In this document: piece by piece, positions 9,926-20,470 of the stretch
Position numbering within the stretch: the first letter of the stretch is position 1
Layout of the letters: every line of letters begins with the position of its first letter
NCBI GenBank assembly: GCA_963680875.1
Contig: OY804583.1
Location: forward strand, 31,795,331 to 31,859,330
Length of the DNA stretch: 64,000 bases
Direction of reading: 5' to 3'
DNA from: Bathymodiolus brooksi
Taxonomy: Eukaryota; Mollusca; Bivalvia; Mytilida; Modiolidae
The notes under the pieces: model-generated
Database searches by the model: none
What the model saw: only the letters and a program-made list of their open reading frames with translations
Told to the model about the DNA's origin: nothing
Position numbers and translations under genes: made by a program

Positions 9926-11267
9926 CATTTTATTAGCATGATATTCCAGCTCTCCCCATCTCCAGGAACCAATCAGAATTAATCACACCATGAACACGAG
10001 GCAATGATTCGCATCAATGAGCATGTTTACTTGTCTAGTAACAAGTTTAATCATTTTATTTCTTTTCAAAAATATTATAACATAACTGTGCTGTTTAATT
10101 CGTCATGTTTTACAAATAATGAAATTACTTCCTGAAATGTCATGAAAAACAAATGCGTATGTTAACCTATTTCTGTGTTGTAAAACATTTTATTTACAAT
10201 GTCATCATTGTCAACAATGATCTTTTATTACATGAGCATTATGTAACTCGGTTTAACACGTGTGTTAGTATAAGCATTCACTACAGCTTCCTAAATAATG
10301 TTATCTATTTGGTATATATTTGGTAGACATAATTATTACTAGAACCAAGTTTAAAGTTCCTAAATAATGTAATTATTACTAAAATATTAAACTTCTCCTG
10401 AATCACGCGTATGTTACCTAAGCCAATGTTTGCTATCTTGTTTAGCTTCTTGAGTGTTCATGCTCCCTAGCCTTTGACCTTGTGCGTATCTGATGAAAGT
10501 TAGTCCAGAAACGCGTCATGCTGACTAACATAGAGACGTTACGTTTGTTTTACTAGCAAAGGATGGATGTCTCTGATGGTGGATTATTTCATATAGACCC
10601 CGGTGATATCATCCACCCTGTAGTCAGTGTGTTGACACTGACGTGGTGTATTAGATATAGTTATTTATTTATTGATGATTTTATATCGTTTCTTAATGAT
10701 TTTAGAACTGTTCCGACAGAGCGCTATTTTTTCTCTCATATTTTTTTTATTTTTATCATAAATATTAACGAATAGTTTTTCTTAATATTTATGTTTACAA
10801 GAAACATTGGATAAATATTATATTTTATAATTGGTCATCCATCTATCCAAGTGTCAGTGCGCATGTATGTATCCGGATCGCAGTTTTTTTTTTAAATATA
10901 CCTAGACGAACTAGACACTTATATTTGTCTTACGGTATATAGTGATGGAAAGTTACTCACTGGTGTCATCATACTTACTGTGACACTAACGCATTGGCAG
11001 TAACATTGCATTTTGTTTTAATTACATATTAAACTGGTAATGGAAAATTTTCAATCACAATGACAATTACGTGTTAAGAACGGAAAGTTATTTTAATCTT
11101 ACATGTTTAAATAATTAGGAACATTGATTATTAATGTCAGAGACTGTCCAATCAAATGTGTTCTAATTTCAAATATCGTATTTTGAGTAACATGGCGGGT
11201 TACTCGTAAGAGGCAAGACCTGCTTACTCTTCGCCAACACATGGGTTCACCCCCGAGTGTTGGTGAG
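9926..11267. other. AT-rich spacer, no gene seen
   Basis: A weak duplication (cctaaataatg / taattattacta) lies near 10,290-10,390. A possible end of family Y (ctgttccgacag) is near 10,710. Confidence 0.45.
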
Positions 11268-11392
11268 GTCCGTGTTCTTTTTACTTTTCTGTGTTGTGTT
11301 TTGTTGATATTCACCCTGTGTCTCGTGTGCCTAATGTTGTCTATTTTTGATTGTCCCTTCGGTTTTCTCTAACGTATTCTTCTAAATTTATT
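11268..11392 (+). repeat. Family W copy
   Basis: ggtccgtgttctttttactt, tctcgtgtgcctaatgttgt and gattgtcccttcggttttct match the W copies at 540 and 12,236. Confidence 0.55.
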
Positions 11393-11417
11393 TTCGGAAG
11401 AAATCATCCAGTCGATT

Positions 11418-11605
11418 TTGTCCTTATATCAATTTTATTATGATTTGATGTAGGAATATATCATCCAATCAAATTTGTCCTTATATCAAGTGTTGTAATG
11501 AGATTTGATCATCACTTCTCCTGTATTCACTGGTATGTATTTGACCTTACATCAAGTGTTGTAATGAGATTTGATCATCACTTCTCCTGTATTCACTGGT
11601 ATGTA
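11418..11605 (+). repeat. 66-bp tandem duplication plus a degenerate third unit
   Basis: 11,474-11,539 and 11,540-11,605 share 53 identical bases from caagtgttgtaatgagattt to ttcactggtatgta, so the duplication is recent. The stretch 11,418-11,473 (tttgtccttatatcaatttt...) looks like an older, shorter unit. Confidence 0.8.
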
Positions 11606-12235
11606 ACCAGTACAACGTTAAATATCTTTAAAATGTTATTGTGTCAAATGTATTAGATAATTAGTAACTAACGGAAAGTTTTTTGACATAAATAATATCT
11701 TTTGCATGTCGTAATTAATTATAGGCAATGTAGTATGCACTCCAGTACATGTTTTAACACGATAAAACCTTTATGATGACATTTTAGTGCAAGAAAAAAT
11801 ATATTATGTAAAACACACGTGTTCACTGTTCAGAACAAGCTTGAACATAAAATATCATGATGCAATGTGAATAACTGTACCATCACCATAACGAAACTCA
11901 CGTGTTATTTCCGCATCTGTATTGCTACAGTAAGCATTTTTTTAAACAATAGACATAATAGTGATATCATCATAGAACCAATAACACATCGATATATCAA
12001 TTCAAAACTACATTATTACCTAGTAAGATTGTTCGGAGTTCGGTAATTTTGTTATTACCCTTATTTATTATTCAATGAGTATTCATTAATCCTGGTTATT
12101 ATAACAACAAGCCTCGGTTTTTATATTCAAGGACATACTGGATGATAAATTATCACATGTCTGGCATAGAACCGAATGGAACGTTGACATTATAAAACTA
12201 GGGCGCATGCCTTATTTACGTTATTTGTTTTTGTG
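11606..12235. other. AT-rich spacer
   Basis: It contains a roughly 45-bp word (gtaagattgttcggagttcg followed by gtaattttgttattaccctt) at 12,022-12,065 that recurs nearly unchanged at 21,686-21,727. That marks an uncharacterised dispersed repeat. No gene is seen. Confidence 0.5.
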
Positions 12236-12360
12236 TTTAACAAATATTGCGTTGTGTTGTTCTTTTGTTTTTCTTCGTCTTGTGTACCCGGTGCTGCCAG
12301 TTTCTTGTATTGTCCGTTTGTGATTGACTCTTCGGTATTATCTAACGTTTATTTATCTAA
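12236..12360 (+). repeat. Family W copy
   Basis: ttgtttttcttcgtcttgtg, gtgctgccagtttcttgtat and ttcggtattatctaacgttt match the W family. Confidence 0.6.
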
Positions 12361-12612
12361 AACAGTAATAATCGACATTATTATACTTTACTATAGAAAC
12401 CAAGCAAGAAATAATTAAGCTTTATTCCATGTAACAAAAAATAACTCATCATTCCCGCGGCAAACTGCACGTAGATCAAATAACTGTGAGGGAATCTGCA
12501 CGTAGCACAAGATAACTGTTTGAAATTGGTGCGCTTTTGCACGTCGAACCAATATCTAGTTATTTCCCTCAGCACGTCGAACCAATAACTAGTTATTTCT
12601 CTCATATTAGTT

Positions 12613-12790
12613 CAGTATAATAATACAGTTATGTCCTTCATGAGAAGTTAATATCCATAATTATTAAATCTCGAAAGGATTATTTTCCATCGGTCCTTCG
12701 GACCTCGGGAACATACCCCTTTCTCAATTAAATAATTATGGATTGGATATTAACTTCTCATGAAGGCCACAATTGTATATTATTATACTT
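12613..12790. mobile_element. MITE-like element with ~50-bp terminal inverted repeats
   Basis: The left end (agtataataatac, then ccttcatgagaagttaatat and ccataattatt) is the inverse of the right end (aataattatgg, atattaacttctcatgaagg, tattattatact). About 70 bp of unique centre has no coding capacity. The structure fits a non-autonomous DNA transposon, but I cannot assign a superfamily or a clear target duplication. Confidence 0.65.
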
Positions 12791-12900
12791 CGTGTAAGTT
12801 TCTGTAGTGATATTTGGTACTGTAATATTTTGACATATTACCTGAGTAATAATTTGGCATATCACCTGGACAATTAGACACTCAGTATAATAATGATATT

Positions 12901-12991
12901 AATGTGGTCTTGTCCAGGTAATATGCCAAAATATGCCAAAATATTACCCAGGTCTGAGAGACATATTATCCTCCCTGGACAAGACCACATT
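12901..12991. repeat. Inverted repeat with internal atatgccaaa duplication
   Basis: aatgtggtcttgtccagg at 12,901 pairs with cctggacaagaccacatt ending at 12,991. The centre has atatgccaaa twice in a nested ggtaatatg...atattacc palindrome. It is followed by an (AT) run at about 12,992-13,006. Confidence 0.7.
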
Positions 12992-13144
12992 ATTATATAT
13001 ATATATAAACGGCCGTCCATGTCAATGTGTGCATTGTGTATCTATTTTGTCTATTTCTACGATTTATTCATTTATTGTTGGAGTTATAAGCATGGGGTTG
13101 TACTTTAGACACACATGGAGGACCTGCATTAAACAATAGTGTTT

Positions 13145-13262
13145 AGTGAGGTTCGTGTTGCTCAATCGTTATCTTACTTTGTTTTCCATGTTCTGTTGTA
13201 TTGTCTGTTCTTACTCGATTTACGGCCTCTGATTACCTTTTGTTATCTTTCAAATTTTCAGG
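13145..13262 (-). repeat. Family V copy, reverse orientation
   Basis: The reverse complement contains agataacaaaaggtaatcag, aggccgtaaatcgagtaaga and acagacaatacaacagaaca. These are the same blocks as the satellite monomer plus its V continuation. Confidence 0.6.
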
Positions 13263-13309
13263 ATATGTCAATATCCATATTTTACTAGAGTTGATATGAG
13301 GGTACGTGT

Positions 13310-13400
13310 AAATACACGTGCAGTTAGCTGACCATATCAGATAAGATTATCTCCACATGACCGTACCATGATACCCAAGCTTTAAATAAAAGATGGACAC
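13310..13400 (-). repeat. Family Z core, single unit
   Basis: The reverse complement reads gcttgggtatcatggtacgg, tcatgtggagataatcttat, ctgatatggtcagc. It is a diverged single-unit relative of the 29-bp array at 19,016-20,029 and its flanks. Confidence 0.5.
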
Positions 13401-13644
13401 TATTAAAATACGCTGTAATATAATTGAAGTTCAGTGTTGTCCTTCGTCCATGAATCCTTCTTCTATATTTGACTTGATTTGATTGTAAGCTTAAATTGTT
13501 TTATCTTACACTGGTTCTATTTGGACAAGCAAACTGCATTGACTGGATAATGTTGTGGAAGGGGCAATCAAGGGAAAATTATAAAATTTTGTCATTTAAT
13601 TCAAAATCAAAACGTCGATATATTAACTTTATTTGTGTGTAGGA

Positions 13645-13800
13645 CAAATGCAATATTAATGCAGTGTCTTAAAATATAAAGATTAAGTGTATTCGCTTCA
13701 AACTGGGACAAAGCTCGGTGAACCTCGTCATTATCCCAGTTGTGAAGCATCATACACATGAATTTTATATTTTATGATACTGCACTAATATTGTCTATTT
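13645..13800. repeat. 156-bp foldback element
   Basis: The arms aaatgcaatattaatgcagt...cgcttcaaactggga and tcccagttgtgaagc...actgcactaatattgtctatt are imperfect inverted copies around a 25-30 bp centre. Such near-complete palindromes are usually MITE relics. Confidence 0.65.
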
Positions 13801-14405
13801 ATTAGGTTGATAAGATGAAATATGTATACATGACATTGTTACAATTCCCTAAGAACGAATGGGAAGATCACATAGTCTCTATCCTTCCCAGTACTACACT
13901 CTTTGCATGTAGAACACCTTGCAGGACCTCTGGTTGATGCATCATAGGGAGGCAATATCCTCCAATCCTATCACTTATCCCCCCCTTGTCCTTCAGGAAT
14001 TCAAAAGGTCCATCAAAATCCCCATTATTGTGGTGTTTTTGACTACATGATTTGTTGTTCTCTATGAAGAAAAAGAACTGATTCACGGGTCACATGATGT
14101 TAAACAATAACCAATCAAATGAGGCAGTGTTACAAGTCAATAATAGAACAGAACCCATGATTGCTTGTTTGTTGCATAGCACAAATGCAAATGGCTAATA
14201 TCTCATGTATATTCAGGACGAGAGAACAATATCACAAAGCTACAGAAATAACAGAGAACTGCGATTGACTGCAAAGGCATGTAGAACTGTGTTAGATTTT
14301 TTTTAAAGTAAATCGATATTATTGCTCCATCGAACTCCATATTTGATCCGAACAACAATGTGTGTATATAAACATTTAAAAAAGTAGTTCATATAGATTG
14401 ATCAG
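13801..14405. other. No gene recognised
   Basis: The reading frames present are short and no repeat is shared with other parts of the window. Confidence 0.45.
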
Positions 14406-14409
14406 TTAA

Positions 14410-15290
14410 ACCACAGGGCCTTGTCACTATCCAGGTAAATATACTATCAATGTATAAACATATACAAGGGCGGACATCTTTTTTACCCCCGCTCGCTTCA
14501 AGTCGTGTTTGTTTTTTAAATTCCTTCTAATATATTCAAAACCCTGTTTGGTTCAACTCCCAAGACCTTATTCTTTTAAAAAAATATCATGACCTCCCCT
14601 CGACTACCTCTTGTGAAGGCGCAGCGGTCGTTTATGTCAGGAATTCGCCTGAGTAGAGAACAGCATGGACCCAAAGTGAAAGTAACAGCGCCACCTATTA
14701 AAAAAACGGAAGTTCAGAACTCTCGGGGTTTTCCCATTCGATATTTGGTTTTCTCGCTAGTTATCGTGTTTCTAAGTATAAGATACCGCGGGAAATAACA
14801 GACGAAATAATAAATTAAAGAAAATGGACAGCAATCAAGAAAAAGCTTTGAAAATGGCATTTATCATTCATTGTATGTACAAGTCAAAAATGTTCAGTTT
14901 TCACTTCAAATCGTCCCGCTCGTTTAATGATGTTTGAATCTTAACGGTATTTTCCTTACCTCAAAGCTAAAACCCCGAGAGTTCCGAACTTCCGGGTTTT
15001 TTTAGGTGGCGCTGTTACTTTCACTTTGGGTCTATGATGTTCACTACTCGGGCGAATTCCTGACAAAAACGACCGCTGCGCCTTCACAAGAGGTAGTCGA
15101 TGGGAGGTCATGATATTTTTTGAAAAGAATAAGGTCTTGGGAGTTGAACCAAACAGGGTTTTGAATATATTAGAAGGAATTTAAAAAACAAACACGACTT
15201 GAAGCGAGCGGGGGTAAAAAAAGATGTCCGCCCTTGTATATGTTTATACATTGATAGTATATTTACCTGGATAGTGACAAGGCCCTGTGG
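14410..15290. mobile_element. Long-inverted-repeat (foldback) transposon flanked by TTAA
   Basis: The left arm 14,410-14,733 and right arm 14,969-15,290 are near-perfect inverse copies of about 322 bp around a 235-bp centre. TTAA sits at both outer edges (14,406-14,409 and 15,291-15,294). The inner termini read ccacagggccttgtcactat. A TTAA target is known for piggyBac and Kolobok elements, which makes a non-autonomous member of such a group a reasonable guess. No transposase is present and neither arm has a long reading frame. High arm identity suggests fairly recent activity or gene conversion between the arms. Confidence 0.8.
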
Positions 15291-15300
15291 TTAAACTGGA

Positions 15301-15645
15301 ACTGACGATAAGAAGACTAATGGCTTGTTTATTTCTCTTTATCACATAGTTATAAGTAATAGCGTCAATTTTGCCCATACGTAAACACCGGAAGTGCCAC
15401 AGCGATATCTGCCATCGGGGCAAAACTCTGATAACACGATATCAAGCCTCTCGTGAGCCCCATGACGTCACTTCCGCCCAACTGTTAATTGTCGTTTGGA
15501 AAATGTCGACGTTCAGCGAGGAAAGATTTGTTGGCGTTTCGGAAGCAGAACCCTCAACCGATATAGATCACTCATATCCATAAGTTTGGTGTCTGTGTGG
15601 GAAGTTAAATTTGTTCTTTTTAATTCAATGTTGAATATATGATAA
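15301..15645. other. Relatively GC-rich spacer with a short ATG frame
   Basis: The stretch 15,365-15,580 is less AT-rich than its surroundings and contains a 26-codon frame at 15,503-15,583 (starts MSTFSEERFVGVSEAE) with an acceptable start context. It could be a broken first exon of a transposon-derived gene or chance. I do not call it as a gene. Confidence 0.3.
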
Positions 15646-15789
15646 ATAGATTAATGCATGCCTGTTTCCATATCAGGACTGTTATCATCCCTCGACCTAT
15701 ATCGACCCTCGGGCTAAAGCCCTCTGGCCGATATCGGTCTCTCGGGATGATAACAGTCTTGATATGGAAAAGGGCATGCATTAATCTAT
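15646..15789. mobile_element. 144-bp near-perfect palindrome (MITE-like)
   Basis: atagattaatgcatgcc at the left end and ggcatgcattaatctat at the right end pair, and pairing continues through tatcaggactgttatcatcc against ggatgataacagtcttgata up to a centre near gggctaaagccctc. The whole element folds on itself, typical of a small non-autonomous DNA element. Confidence 0.8.
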
Positions 15790-16059
15790 AAATAAGACCT
15801 TTACCTATATTAGCAGGTGTACTTTTATATATTCCTCCTCAGATTAATAATCTCAATGTAGAAGGTCGTCCTACTAACCAATATATAATAGGCTATTGGT
15901 TAATAACATTTCGAACAAAGAGTGTCGAATTTGTTTAACTATTAAGTTAAATATTTACCTTGAATACGTTATCATGTGTAGACTTTATATTGTTAGAATA
16001 TTTCATGTTTTGAATTATTGAAAAGATAACAAAATGAATTATGCATTTATTTAAAAACG

Positions 16060-16262
16060 TTGCATGATCACATCATTTCGCTCAGAGCGGAGGAGTGGGC
16101 AAATAACACTATATTAACCCCGCCTCTTTTTATCGAAGTGCCTGTACCAAACCAGGATAATGAGCGGTTATGTACAAAACTTATATATATTAGGGGTATC
16201 TATTTTGCATCTTTCTACCGTTTTTGATTGGATTTTGATATTTTTCCGGCAGTGTAATATAT
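16060..16262 (+). repeat. Family Y copy
   Basis: gttgcatgatcacatcattt, attaaccccgcctc, gaagtgcctgtaccaaacca, aggggtatctattttgcatc and ttccggcagtgtaat follow the order of the 4,205 copy. Confidence 0.65.
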
Positions 16263-16787
16263 TTTTTGTTTCGTTTTGTTATTAAATATGTAATAAGTAC
16301 TATTGCTGTTCATATTTCATCGTTAACATATACATTAACTACAACAGCATAATCATACAGGTCAAAGGTCAATGGGAAAAGGTAACATCCTAGATAGCAT
16401 TCCTTCTTAAAACAAATATGTAGGCTTTATTAAAACATTTAAGCCCCTCATAATATGTTCTTTTGAAAAATTGATACATAAACATACGAGTCGAGCAAAC
16501 TATCAAAGTGTGGTATATTTTGCCAATCAATTTATGGTGCCATGAATCATGCCTGTGTGACAAAACAAAATCCGGAAGCCCCTTCAGTTTGACAAATCGA
16601 ATCCTCAAGAAAGACCAATATAATTGATACTGCAGACCTATTATATGTTCTGTAAACAAAGGAGTGCGCAAACACGTTCAAACTTGTTAAACATAGCTGT
16701 GATCAAGCATAAACAAAACAATATTTAAATCTAACCTACTAGCGGTTTTGACCGGTGTGTGAACTCTAGGACATAGACATATCATTT
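16263..16787. other. No gene recognised
   Basis: AT-rich spacer with only short frames. A perfect DR1 word is present at 16,359-16,371. Confidence 0.45.
16359..16371 (+). promoter_or_regulatory. Perfect DR1 nuclear-receptor-type motif
   Basis: The sequence is AGGTCAAAGGTCA, identical to the consensus DR1 (AGGTCA n AGGTCA). No gene is recognisable within several kilobases, so regulatory use is speculative. Confidence 0.3.
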
Positions 16788-17236
16788 TGTTCACCGCTGC
16801 TCGGTGATTGCATTTTCTCCATTGCATTGTAATGACATATTCATCACAACACGGTAATTATATTTGCTTCACTCTCTGGCAATTACCTTTCCTCCACTAT
16901 GCAGTAATTACACTTTCTCAACTGAGCGGTAATTGCATTTTTCTTTACTCTCAGTTAATTATATTTTCTGCAATACGCGGTAATCACATTTTCGACAAAG
17001 CACATTTACATTTTCTTCTCTGAGCGGCAATTACATTTTATCCATTACGCGGTAATCATATGTTCACCATTGCACGGCAATTACTTTTTCTCCGTTATGC
17101 AGTTATTTTATTTTCTCCACTGCGCGGTAGTTACATTTTTTTCTCTGCGTGGTAATTTCATTTTTCTCCACTACGCGACAATTACACTTTCTCTACTGGG
17201 TGGCAATTACATTATGTCCATTTCACAGTAATTACG
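16788..17236 (+). repeat. Diverged ~25-bp minisatellite, about 17 units
   Basis: The approximate unit is attacattttctccactgcgcggta. The aattac words recur every 25-26 bp (for example 16,881, 16,906, 16,931, 16,957, 16,982). Units differ at many positions, so this array is much older than the 29-bp, 45-bp and 74-bp arrays. Confidence 0.8.
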
Positions 17237-17689
17237 TGTACATTATGTCCTTTTGAAACAACTGCACAACTCTGCATAAAGTATAAATATATATCTTGTT
17301 TGGAAATGAAGGTTAACATTAGATCACGTGCTTACAGAATTACAACTCCTAGCAGGTAACAGAAATCAACTTCTGGCAGTTTCTAATGGGTAGCAGATTG
17401 TTGGTAGTGCCTTATGACTCGCCGTTGTAAGCTAAACGTTTCTGACCCTGTATAACCCGTTTGACTAACCTGTGGTGGATAACAGCAAAAATATGACCGC
17501 CAATATGTACCACCTGGTGACCAACATTACTTGTTAATTTTATATAATAGGACTCAGCCAAACAATTGTTTTTTCTCAATGTACATCCAGTTGTCAAAAT
17601 CATCAGAAAACGTCCGTTCTCCCCTGTATATTTCATATAAAACTAATTTTGTTAGAATCATTAACAATTAACTTGAAGTCAATCCTTCT
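17237..17689. other. No gene recognised
   Basis: AT-rich sequence with one 74-codon frame on the - strand that has no recognisable similarity. Confidence 0.4.
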
Positions 17690-17745
17690 TCGATGTATGG
17701 ATTCTGATTACCCCGTTGGTATCTTTAAACTCTCCTTACAGCTCA
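17690..17745 (-). repeat. Family V fragment
   Basis: The reverse complement gagtttaaagataccaacgg, ggtaatcagaatccatacat matches the start of V and of the satellite monomer. Confidence 0.55.
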
Positions 17746-17967
17746 AATAATATATAATTGTCTATAACCAGCATATTCTACCTTCCTAATTAATTCAGTT
17801 AACGCCGAGCTTGAGTTGATCCTGCTATTGCACTGTCCATGTTTATGTTACCATTTATTCTTGAGATAGTATGTCTGGCCCCGTTGAATGGAAGCGAATC
17901 TGTGCATGATTTTTTTTCTTTTGAAGTTATGACTTCAACTTAATCATTAGGATGCCATCCATGTAAG

Positions 17968-18083
17968 CAGCAACCCTCTATCAAGAAAAACATGATAGGA
18001 ACCACATGCTCTTGAAAATCGTATCAACTGAAAGATATTTACTACACATGCAGGTTCTGCTGGAATATTGCTACATATAAATG
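17968..18083 (+). repeat. Uncharacterised dispersed repeat, copy 1
   Basis: agcagcaaccctctatcaag ... gctggaatattgctacatat followed by aaatgga matches 25,398-25,515 at roughly 80%. No coding potential is evident. Confidence 0.65.
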
Positions 18084-18424
18084 GATAGTGATAGTGTCTG
18101 AATGCTTGCAATTCAATGGACCTTCATCGATCACCCCTACCGGGCTATTGCTCATGGGGGATGCAAACTATACTTTTCATGAAAGTAGTGTACCATTCTG
18201 CAGAAACGAGGCACTCGCTTACCTCCCGTCATGATAAGTGGGTTGTGTATTGTTATTCATACAACACCGTTATAACACGCCTCTTGTGGATGGATTGTAC
18301 TCCAAACGGAAAAAAGGAAGTACAGTTCTGCTTGGTTTCCAGGAAGTGTCACAAAGATATAAATATATATGTCATTTATCAAATTAAGAATAAAGTGAGA
18401 GAAAAAACAAATTGATCGCTCACA
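18084..18424. other. Spacer, no gene called
   Basis: A 99-codon frame (18,116-18,415) is open but looks random in composition and has no recognisable domain. Confidence 0.4.
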
Positions 18425-18640
18425 TAAAACAAAACATGCAATATGGTCAAATAAAACACGGAATGCATAGATGACAAAGCAATCGTGTACGAAATAATAA
18501 CATCAATGAACTTTCTGTCAAACGGCGAACCACGTCGTCCTATTTGGACAGCGTCCATGCTATATTTACAGTTTGATGTCAGACCACGGTCATAGATAAT
18601 CTTATCTGGTATGTACGTGGCGTTATTAAGGTGTGTGGTG
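18425..18640 (+). repeat. Family Z, copy 1 (internally deleted)
   Basis: It contains aatgcatagatgacaaagca, acatcaatgaactttctgtc, ctatttggacagcgtccatg and accacggtcatagataatct. It lacks the middle present at 18,770-18,990 and 21,210-21,330. It has only one copy of the segment that is amplified at 19,016-20,029. Confidence 0.65.
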
Positions 18641-18769
18641 TATTTTAGCTATATCACACATGTACTCCGAAAGGCAGTATTATAGCCGATTCGGTATGTA
18701 CACATGTGTAAGTACATATTTCATTTTATAAAATTCAAAAAACATTATAACATACGAACTTGTCAATTT

Positions 18770-20075
18770 AAATAACGGAATATACATAGCTGACGAAACC
18801 ATATTGAACAAATGACAACATCGCTAAGATCATACAGAGCAGTAAAATGGAAAAACAAAAATTACTATGATGTCGGTCCAGGTCCAAAATTTAATCGAAG
18901 AGTTGTAAGAGTCTAATCGTATATGATATTGTTAAAGTACTTTGGTCAATGGTTTCACAAACAACGAATATTTAGCGTTGTATTTAACTACTGTACGTGT
19001 TGTATTTATAACTTGGGTATCATACCACGGTCATAGATAATTTAGGTATCATACCACGGTCATAGATACTTTAGGTATCCTACCACGGTCATAGATAATT
19101 TAGGTATCATACCACGGTCATAGATAATTTAGGTATCATACCACGGTCATAGATACTTTAGGTATCATACCACGGTCATAGATAACTTAGGTATCATACC
19201 ACGGTCATAGATAATTTAGGTATCATACCACGGTCATAGATACTTTAGGTATAATACCACGGTCATAGATAATTTAGGTATCATACCACGGTCATAGATA
19301 ATTTAGGTATCATACCACGGTCATAGATACTTTAGGTATCCTACCACGGCCATAGATAATTTAGGTATCATACCACGGTCATAGATAATTTAGGTATCAT
19401 ACCACGGTCATAGATACTTTAGGTATCATACCACGGTCATAGATAATTTAGGTATCATACCACGGTCATAGATAATTTAGGTATCATACCACGGTCATAG
19501 ATACTTTAGGTATCCTACCACGGTCATAGATAATTTAGGTATCATACCACGGTCATAGATAATTTAGGTATCATACCACGGTCATAGATAATTTAGGTAT
19601 CATACCACGGTCATAGATACTTTAGGTATCATACCACGGTCATAGATAATTTAGGTATAATACCACGGTCATAGATAATTTAGGTATCATACCACGGTCA
19701 TAGATAATTTAGGTATCATACCACGATCATAGATAATTTAGGTATCATACCACGGTCATAGATAATTTAGGTATCATACCACGGTCATAGATAATTTAGG
19801 TATCATACCACGGTCATAGATAATTTAGGTATCATACCACGGTCATAGATAATTTAGGTATCATACCACGGTCATAGATAATTTAGGTATCATACCACGG
19901 TCATAGATACTTTAGGTATCATACCACGGTCATAGATAATTTAGGTATCATACCACGGTCATAGATAATTTAGGTATCATACCACGGTCATAGATAATTT
20001 AGGTATCCTACCACGGTCATAGATAATTTGTATTTGCATTGGTCAGTTCATAGCCAGTGTTTACATTTGCAAAAA
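18770..20075 (+). repeat. Family Z, copy 2, carrying an expanded 29-bp array
   Basis: The left flank 18,770-19,015 (acggaatatacatagctgac, tttggtcaatggtttcacaa) and right flank 20,030-20,075 (ggtcagttcatagccagtgt, ttacatttgc) align with the unexpanded Z copies at 21,195-21,545 and 21,765-21,905. The tandem array replaces the single ccacggtcatagataat segment of those copies. Confidence 0.7.
19016..20029 (+). repeat. 29-bp minisatellite, 35 copies
   Basis: The unit is ggtatcataccacggtcata followed by gataattta, with very few point variants (gatacttta, gataactta, tcctacc, ggcc, taatacc). The gatactt variant recurs mostly every second or third unit, suggesting an 87-bp higher-order unit in the left two-thirds. 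There are no spacers, so this is not a CRISPR array. Confidence 0.95.
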
Positions 20076-20365
20076 ATATCAACATGTACATGTTAACCTA
20101 CCAGAAAAATTAATATTTTTCCACATCAAATAATTCAATATCCTTCTGTATTGACAATATCGGGTTGTATAAACCCATTGTAAATATAATAAATGTTTAT
20201 CAATGCTATATTGGTGTAGAAAGGTGAAAAAAGCAAGCATACACATTATAAGTGAATGTTGATGGAAAAAAACGATTCAATATTATAGTAATCTTTGTCA
20301 TGTCTGATGTAGTTCGCGATTTAAGAATACATGTGTATTATGTGTGATAGGATTAGCCTACTAAG

Positions 20366-20470
20366 TAAAAGTTCGAGAAAAACGAAGGGACAATCAAGAA
20401 TGGACAATCCAGAGACACTAGCAACCTTGTGCGCACAATACACAAGACGAAGACAATCAGAACAAAAAGC
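20366..20470 (-). repeat. Family W copy adjoining the 43-bp array
   Basis: cgaagggacaatcaagaatg, gacaatccagagacactagc and acacaagacgaagacaatca are reverse-complement W blocks, paralleling 22,325-22,490. Confidence 0.6.

Noticed and set aside
19016..20029. CRISPR array (29-bp repeats)
   Set aside because: Units are contiguous with no spacers, and the context is eukaryotic repeat DNA.
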